Below, one piece after another: positions 26,433-35,008 of a stretch of DNA of 64,000 nt; within the stretch, counting starts at the first letter, position 1; every line of letters starts with the position of its first letter. Position numbers and translations under genes: made by a program. The DNA comes from Parazoarcus communis SWub3 = DSM 12120 (GTDB lineage Bacteria > Pseudomonadota > Gammaproteobacteria > Burkholderiales > Rhodocyclaceae), in contig NZ_QKOE01000001.1 of assembly GCF_003226565.1 (NCBI RefSeq), positions 1-64,000 on the forward strand, written 5' to 3'. The notes beneath the pieces were generated by a model, which searched no databases, had not been told where the DNA came from, and saw only the letters and a program-made list of their open reading frames with translations.

Positions 26433-27509
26433 TCAATTTGCGAGGCTGAACCGATAAAGACCGTCGTCGTCCAGCACCCGCCGGACCTGACCGGCGTAGC
26501 GCAAGCAGGACAGATGGGCAATGGTCTCACCCAGCGCCATCATGTCTTCCACTGCGCTGAGCACGCGCGGAAACAATTTTGCCTTGGTCTCGAATGCGGT
26601 GGTCTGTCCGGCTTCACGTAGATGGGTACGGACGATATCGAACTGCAGCTCGTGATGGGCATGCAACTCGGCCACCCGCAGATGGAGCCCACGGAACACA
26701 CGCTCGTGTGAGGGCAGTACCAGCGTGTCGGGTGCGAGCTGGGCCAGACGATCCAGCGAATCAAGCCACAAGCTCAAGGGGTTCGCCTCGGGCTCGATGT
26801 CGGACACCAGTACATTCGATGTGATGCGCGGCAACAACTGATCGCCAGCGATGAGCAGACGGTCTGCCTCGCAGTACAGGCAGGCGTGCTCGGGCGAATG
26901 CCCCTCACCGATCACCACCCGCCACTCGCGACCACCAATCGACAAGACCTGCCCTTCGCGGAGGCGGTTGAAAGCTGCCGGGTGCGGCGGCATGAAGGGA
27001 TCACGTCGAAGCTTGGCAAACATCTCCTCCACCCGTTCGCGCGGCATGCCCGCGCGCAGGTAGAACGTCAATAACGACTCGGGCAGCGGCTCCGGCGGTG
27101 GCCCCGCCAGAGTGCGCATGGTGAAGTACTCGCCATGCGTCATGTAAAGCGGCACATCGAAGTGTTCGGTCACCCACGCCGACAAACCCGCATGGTCATA
27201 GTGGAAGTGGGTGCAGATCAGCCCCTTGAGCGGCAGACCTTCGAAATGACGATCCACGATCGTCTCCCACAGCACCCGCGACGCGGGCAGATTCAGCCCC
27301 GTGTCGACAATGAACCACCCATCACCATCCCGCAGCAGGTAGACGTTGATGTGATCGAGTTGCATCGGCATCGGCATGCGTGCCCACAACACCCCGGGGG
27401 CAAGTGTGACGACGGAAGCGTCCGGCAGCGGCGGGACGTGTGGAAACTCGATCGGGCCCGCATGTCCGGGCGAGGGACTGCGGTCGACAGATTCGCGGGA
27501 GGGGGCCAT
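26433..27509 (-). CDS. Metallo-beta-lactamase-fold hydrolase
   Basis: 358 residues. THFHYDHAG (HxHxDH) at about residues 100-108, a later His in GEGHSPEHACLY, Asp in IAGDQLLP and a distal His in LPSHERVF supply a binuclear metal site. GGAGACGAA precedes the ATG at 27509. Members include thioesterases, lactonases and sulfatases; the closest everyday annotation is 'MBL fold metallo-hydrolase'. It precedes a CoA ligase in the same transcript and is divergent from kshA, sharing a gap with operator-like sites. A CoA-thioester or lactone substrate is possible. No function is claimed. Confidence 0.88.
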   Translation of the reverse strand: MAPSRESVDRSPSPGHAGPIEFPHVPPLPDASVVTLAPGVLWARMPMPMQLDHINVYLLRDGDGWFIVDTGLNLPASRVLWETIVDRHFEGLPLKGLICTHFHYDHAGLSAWVTEHFDVPLYMTHGEYFTMRTLAGPPPEPLPESLLTFYLRAGMPRERVEEMFAKLRRDPFMPPHPAAFNRLREGQVLSIGGREWRVVIGEGHSPEHACLYCEADRLLIAGDQLLPRITSNVLVSDIEPEANPLSLWLDSLDRLAQLAPDTLVLPSHERVFRGLHLRVAELHAHHELQFDIVRTHLREAGQTTAFETKAKLFPRVLSAVEDMMALGETIAHLSCLRYAGQVRRVLDDDGLYRFSLAN

Positions 27510-27578
27510 TTCGTCTCCGATGTCGGTGTTATCAGTCTTATCCGATGCTCACCTTAGGCGGGGTGATGCGTACCGGAC

Positions 27579-27595
27579 ACGTCCAAAAGGACGAT
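27579..27595 (-). promoter_or_regulatory. Operator-like palindrome, site 5
   Basis: Read on the minus strand: ATCGTCCTTTTGGACGT. The GTCC-N4-GGAC core is intact. It sits in the gap between the MBL-fold hydrolase (minus) and kshA (plus). Confidence 0.65.
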
Positions 27596-27630
27596 GCCGG
27601 CTGGATGCGCTCTGGTCAGAACACGCCACC

Positions 27631-27647
27631 ATCGTCCAAACAGAGGA
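27631..27647 (+). promoter_or_regulatory. Degenerate operator-like half-site, site 6
   Basis: ATCGTCCAAACAGAGGA: the left half-site is perfect and the right half poor. Its start is 52 bases from the start of site 5, in the kshA promoter gap. Confidence 0.4.
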
Positions 27648-27770
27648 TGCACAGCCCCGCCGTGGTGAACAGAATCGGCAAGGTCCGGGAGCTGACGCCG
27701 CAGCGAGATGGCGGCCCGATGGCATGCAGACAGGAACACGACGCAGATCAACAATCAGGAGGAGGCCCGC

Positions 27771-28877
27771 ATGGCCACAACGAAAGAGTATCGCCTTGGT
27801 GAATTCACCTTCCCGCGCGGCTGGTTCATGATCGCGGAAGCATCCGAACTGGACACCCACAAGCCCCTGTCGGTGCGCTTCTTCGGGCAGGACTTCGCGC
27901 TCTACCGCGGCCGCGAAACGGGCAAGGTCGTGCTGCTCGACGCCTACTGCCCGCACATGAAGACGCACCTTGCCGCACCAAACAACACCTCTTACGTGGT
28001 CATCGACGGTGGTGGCTCAAACGTTGACGGTGACGGCATCCGCTGCCCCTATCATGGCTGGCGTTTTGGTGCTGACGGCAAGTGCAACCACATTCCTTAT
28101 CACGAAGGCCCGATTCCCGCAGCCGCCAGCGTGAAGTCCTGGCCGGTGGTGGAGCACCTGGGTGCAATCTGGGTCTGGTACGACCCGGAAGGCGGCGCGC
28201 CCGAATGGGACCACCCCACGTTGAAGGAATGGGACGACCCCGCCTGGGTACACTGGAAGTTCGACCACCTGGGCATGCTGAACCAGCATCCGCAGGAAGT
28301 GATCGACAACATCTGCGACTACGGTCACCTGAGCCCGATCCATGGCTCAACCGTGCAGAAATACGAAAACGAATTCAAGGGTCATCACGCCATCCAGCGC
28401 CAGTGCGGCCCTCACCGCACGCTGGTGGGCGAGAACGGCGTCAGCCCCATCCTGCACACCATCACCATCTACCATGGTCCGGGCGTGCTGATCTCGCACC
28501 TTACCGGCCTTTACGACGCAGTGTTGATGATCACCCACACGCCGGTGGACGACGGCTCGCTCAAGGTGTGGCACGCCCTGCTGGTCAAGTCGCCAAGCAA
28601 CAGCCCGGTCGCGACCCATCCGGACATGATCGCCGCGCGCCAGTTCCAGGAGGCCAGCCGGCTCGCCTTTGCCCAGGACTTCGAAGTCTGGACCAACAAG
28701 GCGCCGTGCCTGAACGGCCTGTTCATTCCCAGCGACGGCCCCTTCATGAAAGCACGCATCTGGTACAAGCAGTTCTACAACCCGCGCGCAAAGAAACAGG
28801 AATACCTCGAGCAGTGCGAGGGCTACTACGTACCCAAGGGCATCGCACCCTATACCGAAGCTGAAGCGGTCACCTGA
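27771..28877 (+). CDS. kshA: 3-ketosteroid 9alpha-hydroxylase, Rieske oxygenase component
   Basis: 368 residues from the ATG at 27771, preceded by an excellent AGGAGGAGG. The Rieske [2Fe-2S] ligands are Cys60/His62 (CPH) and Cys92/His95 (CPYHGW). The mononuclear iron site includes His186 and His191 in DNICDYGHLSPIH. KshA hydroxylates C9 of androstadienedione or a side-chain-bearing 3-ketosteroid, which makes ring B open spontaneously. Its reductase KshB is at 5234-6277, and both genes sit near operator-like palindromes. A terminator follows directly, so it appears monocistronic. Other Rieske oxygenases are less similar in the CDYGHLSPIH region. Confidence 0.93.
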   Translation: MATTKEYRLGEFTFPRGWFMIAEASELDTHKPLSVRFFGQDFALYRGRETGKVVLLDAYCPHMKTHLAAPNNTSYVVIDGGGSNVDGDGIRCPYHGWRFGADGKCNHIPYHEGPIPAAASVKSWPVVEHLGAIWVWYDPEGGAPEWDHPTLKEWDDPAWVHWKFDHLGMLNQHPQEVIDNICDYGHLSPIHGSTVQKYENEFKGHHAIQRQCGPHRTLVGENGVSPILHTITIYHGPGVLISHLTGLYDAVLMITHTPVDDGSLKVWHALLVKSPSNSPVATHPDMIAARQFQEASRLAFAQDFEVWTNKAPCLNGLFIPSDGPFMKARIWYKQFYNPRAKKQEYLEQCEGYYVPKGIAPYTEAEAVT

Positions 28878-28907
28878 CCCACCGCCCTCATCCATTGCCG
28901 CCTTGAT

Positions 28908-28935
28908 GGCCTGCCCTCGAAAGCAGGCCTTTTTT
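28908..28935 (+). terminator. Rho-independent terminator after kshA
   Basis: GGCCTGC pairs with GCAGGCC on an 8-base loop and is followed by six T. It lies 30 bases after the kshA stop and before the next small gene. Confidence 0.88.
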
Positions 28936-28959
28936 CTGCCGCCCAGGAGAACCCTCAAC

Positions 28960-29247
28960 ATGATGCAAGTAGTACCGCTATTGGGACTGATTGGCCTCGT
29001 CGGCCTGGCCGGACTGGCAGGCCTGCGCAACCCGGTCGCACACGAACGCGCCGGCGGGGGCATACGCGCCCTCGGCCTGCTCGGTCTGGGGGGACTGGCT
29101 GGATTCTGGATCGACGGTGCCGGAGCGATGGGCGCTTTCGGCGCACTCGGGTTATGGAATCACCAGTCAGCCGCACTCGCCACCTGGGGACGACTGGGCT
29201 GGGCCGGACTGGTCGGACTACCGTTCGCAGTCGGCGCACTGGTCTGA
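28960..29247 (+). CDS. Small Gly/Leu-rich membrane protein, unknown
   Basis: 95 residues from the ATG at 28960, with CAGGAGA nine bases upstream. It has about three hydrophobic segments (residues about 4-22, 36-55, 75-94), very rich in Gly, Leu and Ala, with a short polar stretch NPVAHERAGGG between the first two. I recognise no family. The kshA terminator is just upstream, so expression would need read-through or its own promoter. The ribosome site, the end at a clean stop and the strongly non-random hydrophobic pattern argue that it is real. Being next to kshA, a role in membrane steroid handling is possible but only a guess. Confidence 0.65.
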   Translation: MMQVVPLLGLIGLVGLAGLAGLRNPVAHERAGGGIRALGLLGLGGLAGFWIDGAGAMGAFGALGLWNHQSAALATWGRLGWAGLVGLPFAVGALV

Positions 29248-29283
29248 AACCACGCGGCCCCGTCTCGACGGGTCCGCGATGCG

Positions 29284-30735
29284 CTACACCCTGAGTACTT
29301 TCGACAAACGTCCGTAAAGCTGCTTCGAATACGGCGGTACCAACCCCAAAGCCTTGCGCGGATCCCACCAGCCGCTTCGATACACGGTGCGAGGATGACA
29401 GAATTCGTTGAACCCCTCGCGCCCGTGATATACCCCCATACCGGATGCACCGACACCACCGAAGGGCGCGTCGTGCGCGGCAACCTGCAGCATCACATCA
29501 TTGATCGCCACACCACCGGACAGGGTACGCTCGAGCACCTGACGCTCCTCCTCACGGTCGGTACCAAAATAATACAGGGCAAGCGGACGTGGCGCAGCGT
29601 TGATGCGGTCGATGACCGCGGTGATGTCCGCGTAGCGCACCACCTGCAGCAAAGGTCCAAATATTTCCTCCTGTGCAACCCGGCTACCGGAAGGCGGATC
29701 GACGACCAGATGCAGCGTCAGCTTGCGACCGCTTGTGGCCAGACCCCCACCACAGTCGACGACCCGCCCGCCTGCCAAGCGAATCTCATCAAGGTAGCCG
29801 CGGATGCGCGCGAAGTGGCGTGCGTCGATGAGCGACGTCAGCGCAGCATCCCCTGCCGACGGTGGAAACAGGCGGCGGTGGGCCGCCTCGCACGCCGCGA
29901 TGAAGGGCTCGACAAGTTCGTCCGCAACATGGACCGTATCCGGGCTGACGCAGACCTGCCCGCCGTTCATCACCTTCGCGGTCACGATGCGCTCCGCGGC
30001 GAGGCCGACATCTGCGCTGCGACCGACGATCACCGGAGACTTGCCGCCCAGTTCGAGCGTGACGGGCACCAGGTTCTCGGCCGCCGCCCGCATCACCCGA
30101 ACGCCGGTCGTCGTGCTGCCGGTAAACACCAGGTGATCGAAGGGCAAGGCGCTGAACGCACCTGCAAGCGCTGCATCGCCGGTAAATACGACGACCTCGT
30201 CTACCGCGAACAGATCCTGGACGGCCGACTGCAGCAGGAGCGAGGTACGCGGCACGAGCTCAGACGGCTTCAGCATCGCACGATTGCCCGCAGCGAGCGC
30301 GAACGCCAGTGGCGCCAGGGTGGTGAATAGCGGGACGTTCCACGGCCCCAGGATGCCCACCACCCCCTTGGGCATGCGTTGCACCTCAACCCGGGCCCCG
30401 AACAGGTTGAACGGAACAACACCGTCACGCGGATCAGGCTTCATCCAGCTTTTCACCCGCCCGCGCGCATACTTGACCGTGTTGAAGGTCGCCATCACAT
30501 CACTCATCAGCGAAGTCTCGCGCGCGCGCCCGTCGAAGTCGGCGTCGAGGGCGGCGCAGAAATCGTCCGCCCGATCACGCAGCAGGACCATCAACCGTGT
30601 CAGCCGATCGATGCGTAGCGCCGCATCCGGCAGGCCGTCACGCGTTTGCGCGGCCTTCATCGCATCGAGACAGGCGCGCAGTGCGTCTCCGTCTGCCGTC
30701 TTCAGGCGCGCGGTCTCCTCAGTGTTCATCCTCAT
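29284..30735 (-). CDS. Aldehyde dehydrogenase, coniferyl-aldehyde dehydrogenase type (paralogue)
   Basis: 483 residues, the same subgroup as the enzyme at 3644-5122. It shares LELGGKSPVIV, NGGQVC with the nucleophilic Cys, and GVGASGMGVYHG near the C-terminus. The ATG at 30735 has GAGG upstream at better spacing than the ATG at 30729. The GMC alcohol dehydrogenase gene lies 30 bases upstream on the same strand, so the pair would oxidise a primary alcohol to the acid through the aldehyde, for example at a steroid side-chain terminus. The substrate is inferred. Confidence 0.9.
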   Translation of the reverse strand: MRMNTEETARLKTADGDALRACLDAMKAAQTRDGLPDAALRIDRLTRLMVLLRDRADDFCAALDADFDGRARETSLMSDVMATFNTVKYARGRVKSWMKPDPRDGVVPFNLFGARVEVQRMPKGVVGILGPWNVPLFTTLAPLAFALAAGNRAMLKPSELVPRTSLLLQSAVQDLFAVDEVVVFTGDAALAGAFSALPFDHLVFTGSTTTGVRVMRAAAENLVPVTLELGGKSPVIVGRSADVGLAAERIVTAKVMNGGQVCVSPDTVHVADELVEPFIAACEAAHRRLFPPSAGDAALTSLIDARHFARIRGYLDEIRLAGGRVVDCGGGLATSGRKLTLHLVVDPPSGSRVAQEEIFGPLLQVVRYADITAVIDRINAAPRPLALYYFGTDREEERQVLERTLSGGVAINDVMLQVAAHDAPFGGVGASGMGVYHGREGFNEFCHPRTVYRSGWWDPRKALGLVPPYSKQLYGRLSKVLRV

Positions 30736-30765
30736 CTCAATCCTCGCTTCAGGTGGTATCCGGCA

Positions 30766-32373
30766 TCAGCATCGCGTAGCGCGGACGAACTCTGCCGCGC
30801 GCTCTCCAATCACGATCGACGTAGCATTGGTGTTGCCCGAGATCAGCAGTGGCATCACCGAGGCGTCGGCCACACGCAGACCCGCCACGCCGCGCACCGC
30901 CAGCGTGGTATCGACCACAGCGGAAGCATCAGCGCCCATGCGGCAGGTGCCCACCGGGTGATGTCCGGTGGTACCGGCACGGCGGGCATAGTCCAGCAAC
31001 TGCGCGCGCGTGGTCGTAGCCGTCCCGGGATACACCTCGCCCACGGTGATCGCCGCCAGCGCCGGAGCAGCGGCGATACGCCGTGCCCATTCCATGCCGG
31101 CCAGCGTGACCTCGACGTCGTGGTCGGTGCTCAGGTAGTTCATGCGCAGGCGCGGCGGCGCGGCAGGATCAGCCGAGGCGAGGCTGAGAACGCCGCGCGA
31201 AGTCGGCCGGCAGACGTTGGGTGCCAGCGTGTAGCCAGGAAACGCATGCAGCTTCTTCTGCTCACCGTCGAGGTCGCCCGAGAGCGGCAGCACGTGGAAC
31301 TGCAGATCCGGGCGCGCCACATCCTCCCGACTGCGCAGGAAGATGCCGACCTCGGCCGCCGGCATGGTCATCGCACCGCGTTTGCGAACGAGGTAGTTCA
31401 GTACTTCGAGCAGTACGCGCGCCCCGCCCAGGCGCGGGTTCATCGACGGCTGGCCGTCGCGCAGCCGCCACATCAGCGGCACCACCAGATGGTCCTGCAA
31501 ATTCGCCCCAACCCCAGGCGCATCGACACGCACCGGGATGCCATGGCGCGCCAGCTCCGCACCCGGCCCAATGCCAGACAGCATCAGGATCTGCGGCGAG
31601 CCGATGGCGCCAGCACACAGGATCACCTCGGCACGCGCTGCAGCGAACCGCTCCTGCCCGCCGAGACGGTAGCGCACTCCGGTCGCCCGTCCGCCCTCGA
31701 TCACCACGCCGGCAACCATCGCTCCCGTGCGCACCGCAAGGTTCTGCCGCGCGCGTGCCGGGCGCAGATAGCCATGCGCCGCCGAGCACCGGCGTGCTTG
31801 GGCGATCGTCGCCTGGTAAGGGCCGACGCCTTCCTGGCGCGTGCCGTTGAAGTCGCGGGTGCGGGGAACGCCCGCCTGCTCGGCGGCACGGATCGTCAAC
31901 TCTGCCAGCGGCGTCGGGTCAACCAGATCGGACACCGCAATCGGACCGTCCTGGCCATGGTGCTCATCGGTAATGCCCAGGTTGCGTTCCATTCGGTGAA
32001 AGTACGGCGCAATCTCGATCCAGCTCCAACCCGGCGCCCCGGCGGCAACCCAGTCGTCGTAGTCCTCATGCTGGCCTCGGACATAAAGCAGACCATTGAT
32101 GGCAGAGCTGCCACCCAACACCTTTCCGCGCGGCAAGGGCACGCTGCGACCGCCGAGGCCGGGCTCCGCCTCGGTGTTGAACGCCCAGTTGAAAGAGCTG
32201 GACGGATCCTGCGTCTTGCCCCAGCCAGCGGGCATGTCGATCATCAGGTTGTCGTCGCGCCCACCGGCCTCGAGCAGCAGCACGCTGCAGGCGGGGTCTT
32301 CCGACAGGCGGGCAGCGACCGCGCAGCCTGAACTGCCCGCCCCCACCACGATGTAGTCGAAGCCTTCTTCCAT
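30766..32373 (-). CDS. GMC-family FAD-dependent alcohol dehydrogenase (choline dehydrogenase-like)
   Basis: 535 residues from the ATG at 32373; the frame runs open to 32793 inside the nitroreductase gene, but that part is antisense-like. FAD dinucleotide motif VVGAGSSGCAVAARL at residues about 8-22, GGSSAING, GAIGSPQILMLSGIGP (GMC signature) and the C-terminal HPVGTCRMG with catalytic His. It oxidises alcohols and passes electrons to a membrane acceptor or oxygen. It lies one base after the nitroreductase stop and upstream of an aldehyde dehydrogenase. It is not a KstD or a cholesterol oxidase of the BCO type. Confidence 0.9.
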   Translation of the reverse strand: MEEGFDYIVVGAGSSGCAVAARLSEDPACSVLLLEAGGRDDNLMIDMPAGWGKTQDPSSSFNWAFNTEAEPGLGGRSVPLPRGKVLGGSSAINGLLYVRGQHEDYDDWVAAGAPGWSWIEIAPYFHRMERNLGITDEHHGQDGPIAVSDLVDPTPLAELTIRAAEQAGVPRTRDFNGTRQEGVGPYQATIAQARRCSAAHGYLRPARARQNLAVRTGAMVAGVVIEGGRATGVRYRLGGQERFAAARAEVILCAGAIGSPQILMLSGIGPGAELARHGIPVRVDAPGVGANLQDHLVVPLMWRLRDGQPSMNPRLGGARVLLEVLNYLVRKRGAMTMPAAEVGIFLRSREDVARPDLQFHVLPLSGDLDGEQKKLHAFPGYTLAPNVCRPTSRGVLSLASADPAAPPRLRMNYLSTDHDVEVTLAGMEWARRIAAAPALAAITVGEVYPGTATTTRAQLLDYARRAGTTGHHPVGTCRMGADASAVVDTTLAVRGVAGLRVADASVMPLLISGNTNATSIVIGERAAEFVRATRC

Positions 32374-32374
32374 G

Positions 32375-33073
32375 TCAGTCCTCCCGGATGCGGATGCAGG
32401 CAGCCACATCGCGCCCGACGCGGGCGGCATTGACCGCCGCCGCCGGGTCCGCGTGGCCAAAGGACACGCCAAACAGGAGCTGGGCACCGGGCTCGATATC
32501 GAACTCCGCTCGCACCCGATCGGGATGAAAACTGAGTGCGGTCTGCGGGCAGCTCGCGTACCCCATGCTCGTGAGCGCCAGCATGAAGGTCTGCGCACAC
32601 ATGCCCAGGTCGGCGGCTTCACGGATGCCGAAACCTGGGGGCAGGAAGAAGAAAGCCACATGCGGCGCACCGAAGAAGACATAGTTGCGCATGAACTGCG
32701 CCTGACGCCCGGCCTTGTCGTCGCGCGCGATGCCGGCCGCGCCATAGAGGGCCTCGGCAGCAGCAACCTGGCGCTCGCGGTAGACGCCGGCATAGCGGCC
32801 GTCGTAGGGCAGGTCCGGCGCCATGTGGCCGCGCATCATATCCGCGGAGATGGCTGCCGCGAGACGGTCACGGGTCGCGCCGGACGCCACGACGACGGTC
32901 CAAGGCTGCGTGTTGCAGTTCGAAGGTGCCCGACAGGCGAGCGCGAGAGCGCGCTCGATGTCGGCGCGTGGTAGCGGCTCGGCGAGAAAGGCACGCGTCG
33001 ACGCACGACACGCGACGATATCGGCGAAGGCCGCCGCGAGATCGGTATCAGTCTTTTGCATGGAGAGGTTCAT
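32375..33073 (-). CDS. Nitroreductase-family FMN oxidoreductase
   Basis: 232 residues. The nitroreductase fold shows RASTRAFLAEPLP at residues about 23-35, RAPSNCNTQPWTVVV for FMN binding, and a C-terminal GVSFGHADP. The start at 33073 is taken from the longest frame; an ATG at 33061 is also possible. The gene is translationally coupled to the GMC dehydrogenase downstream (one-base gap). Natural substrates of such enzymes are usually enones, quinones or flavins, so a steroid enone reductase is conceivable. The family is clear and the function open. Confidence 0.88.
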   Translation of the reverse strand: MNLSMQKTDTDLAAAFADIVACRASTRAFLAEPLPRADIERALALACRAPSNCNTQPWTVVVASGATRDRLAAAISADMMRGHMAPDLPYDGRYAGVYRERQVAAAEALYGAAGIARDDKAGRQAQFMRNYVFFGAPHVAFFFLPPGFGIREAADLGMCAQTFMLALTSMGYASCPQTALSFHPDRVRAEFDIEPGAQLLFGVSFGHADPAAAVNAARVGRDVAACIRIRED

Positions 33074-33139
33074 CCTGGTTGATGCCGAAGGATCGGCCTG
33101 AGTGGCTACCGCAGGGGATGCACAAGGCGGTCCTTCGCC

Positions 33140-33931
33140 TCAACGCCCTTCCCACACTGGTGCACGCTTCTGGTTGAAGGCCATGATGCCCTCGACCACG
33201 TCACGGCTGCCGCGCATCGCCTCAATGGCCGGGTAGCCGCCCGCATCCTGGCGGCGGATCGCCTCGTCGACCGGCAGCGCCAGGCCGTCACGCACCGCGG
33301 CCTTGGTCGCACGCAGCGCCAGGGGCGCGTTGGCACACAGCAGCTCGCACCAGCGCGCGATGGCGGCGTCCAGGGCGCCGTCGTCCACCACCTCGTTCAC
33401 CAGTCCCCATTGCGCTGCCTGCGCGGCGTCGATGCTACGCGCCGTGAGCAACAACTCCATCGCCCGCTTCATGCCGATCTGACGCGGCAGGCGGTGCATA
33501 CCCCCGGCGTAGGCAACTGCGCCGATACGCGGCTCGGGCAGGGCGAAGCTGGCGCTGCGGGTGGCAAGCACCAGGTCGCAGGCCATCGCCACCTCGAAGC
33601 CACCGCCCATGGCGATACCCTCGACCGCGGCGATCACCGGCTTGTCGAGATCGAAGCGGCTGGTGAGACCACCGTAGCCGGTGGCCGGAATCGTGTAGGG
33701 CGCGCCGCCTTCGAGCGCGGTGCGCATCGCGCGGATGTCCCCACCTGCAGAAAATGCACGCCCACCCGCGCCCCGGACAACCGCGACCCATAACGCATCA
33801 TCGGCCGCAAAGTCATCAAAGGCGTCCGACATCAGCGCCTGGGTTTCCGGATCGAGCGCGTTCATCGCCTCGGGACGGTTGATGGTGATGGTCAACACAT
33901 GACCATCGGTTCGGGTCAGCACCTTGCTCAC
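33140..33931 (-). CDS. Enoyl-CoA hydratase/isomerase family protein
   Basis: 263 residues from a GTG at 33931 with AGGAGCG upstream. Crotonase fold: RPEAMNALDPETQ, GRAFSAGGDIRAM and GIAMGGGFEVAMACDL form the oxyanion hole; the acidic pair position is occupied around PEPRIGAV. It is the first gene of the minus-strand group that continues with the nitroreductase, GMC dehydrogenase and aldehyde dehydrogenase. It could hydrate or isomerise a side-chain enoyl-CoA. The specific substrate cannot be read from the sequence. Confidence 0.9.
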   Translation of the reverse strand: MSKVLTRTDGHVLTITINRPEAMNALDPETQALMSDAFDDFAADDALWVAVVRGAGGRAFSAGGDIRAMRTALEGGAPYTIPATGYGGLTSRFDLDKPVIAAVEGIAMGGGFEVAMACDLVLATRSASFALPEPRIGAVAYAGGMHRLPRQIGMKRAMELLLTARSIDAAQAAQWGLVNEVVDDGALDAAIARWCELLCANAPLALRATKAAVRDGLALPVDEAIRRQDAGGYPAIEAMRGSRDVVEGIMAFNQKRAPVWEGR

Positions 33932-34119
33932 GACATCACGCTCCTATGCGACTCCGGACAGCATCTGCTACCGGAAGCAATCAAGTATAGGGAGCATGAG
34001 CAGTCACAGTGATTCGCATCCGACCCACCCGAACACTGAATACAAAACCATGAATATTCTGGGAAAAATGCTGGACAGGCCAAATCGCGCCGGCCACGGT
34101 CGCATTTTCCCGTGTTGTT

Positions 34120-34806
34120 TCAGCCCGCCGCGTCGATGCGTTCCGGATCGAGCATGCCCAACGCCATGGCAACCAGGCTGCGAAGGAAGGCGTCCTGCTC
34201 CACCCGCTCTGGTGCATCCTCGAGCGTGCTGCGGATGATGGCGCGCATCGCCATGCACAACATGTAGGCCGACATCTCGGCGTCCGCCTCGTCCAGTTTC
34301 GGCGCATACAGGGCGACGAAAGGTCGCCAGGCGTCGTCGACGAACTCCCGCGAGCTGGCATAGGGTCCTATCCGCATGCCCATCTGCAGTTCAGGGTGGT
34401 ACTTGAGGTGAAAATCCCGATGCAGGCGGTACAGCCGCAACTCGGTACCCACCATGCCGCGGAGGATCTCGCGCACCGCACCAGCAAGTGGCAGACCGGC
34501 TACCCGCTCGCGCAGGGCCGGTACTGCGACTGCAGCCTCTTCACGCAGGATGTGTTCGAACGCCTCACCAAGGACCGCCTCGACATTCGGAAAGTACTGG
34601 TAGATCGAGCCCACCGCGACGCCGGAAACCTCGGACAGGCGATGAACCGTCAACGCATCAGCCCCCTCCTGTTCCAGCAGCTTGATGCAGGCCTCGATCA
34701 ATGCCGCTACCAGCGAACGTGAGCGCGACTGGGCGGGCAACTTGCGGGGGGCTGGCATGCGCCGTTTGCTGCCAGCACCACCTAAAGGGGACTTTGACTG
34801 AGACAT
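34120..34806 (-). CDS. TetR/AcrR-family transcriptional regulator
   Basis: 228 residues from the ATG at 34806. A basic N-terminus (SKRRMPAPRKLPAQSRSRS) precedes the helix-turn-helix (ADALTVHRLSEVSGVAVGSIYQYFPN read in parts, about residues 50-75). It differs from the other TetR gene in its ligand domain. It lies between the enoyl-CoA hydratase operon (same strand) and the divergent sulfatase-maturase operon and may control either. The gap on its upstream side (34807-35008) is AT-rich near 34850-34870, a likely promoter, with an interrupted TGGAAT...ATTCCA inverted repeat of unknown meaning. Confidence 0.87.
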   Translation of the reverse strand: MSQSKSPLGGAGSKRRMPAPRKLPAQSRSRSLVAALIEACIKLLEQEGADALTVHRLSEVSGVAVGSIYQYFPNVEAVLGEAFEHILREEAAVAVPALRERVAGLPLAGAVREILRGMVGTELRLYRLHRDFHLKYHPELQMGMRIGPYASSREFVDDAWRPFVALYAPKLDEADAEMSAYMLCMAMRAIIRSTLEDAPERVEQDAFLRSLVAMALGMLDPERIDAAG

Positions 34807-35008
34807 CTCGAATGCGAGGCGCACACGGCATGCGCCCGAAATCTCCACTTATATCCATTTAAATTCAACCACCTGGAATCTCTGACAGACCTCGCGCAAT
34901 GCGAATTCCAGCGTCTGTGGCCGCTCCCTATACTGGCTTCATCCCCTGCTCGCCAGCAGTGGCCCGCGGCGTTGCGGGTATGGGCACTCTAACAAAGATG
35001 GAGCAGAT

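Noticed and set aside
30646-32331. 561-codon plus-strand frame over the GMC dehydrogenase
   Set aside because: Shadow of a gene with FAD and GMC signatures on the minus strand.
33951-33971. GACTCCGGAC palindrome near the enoyl-CoA hydratase start
   Set aside because: Half-sites are in the wrong order and spacing for the operator consensus.
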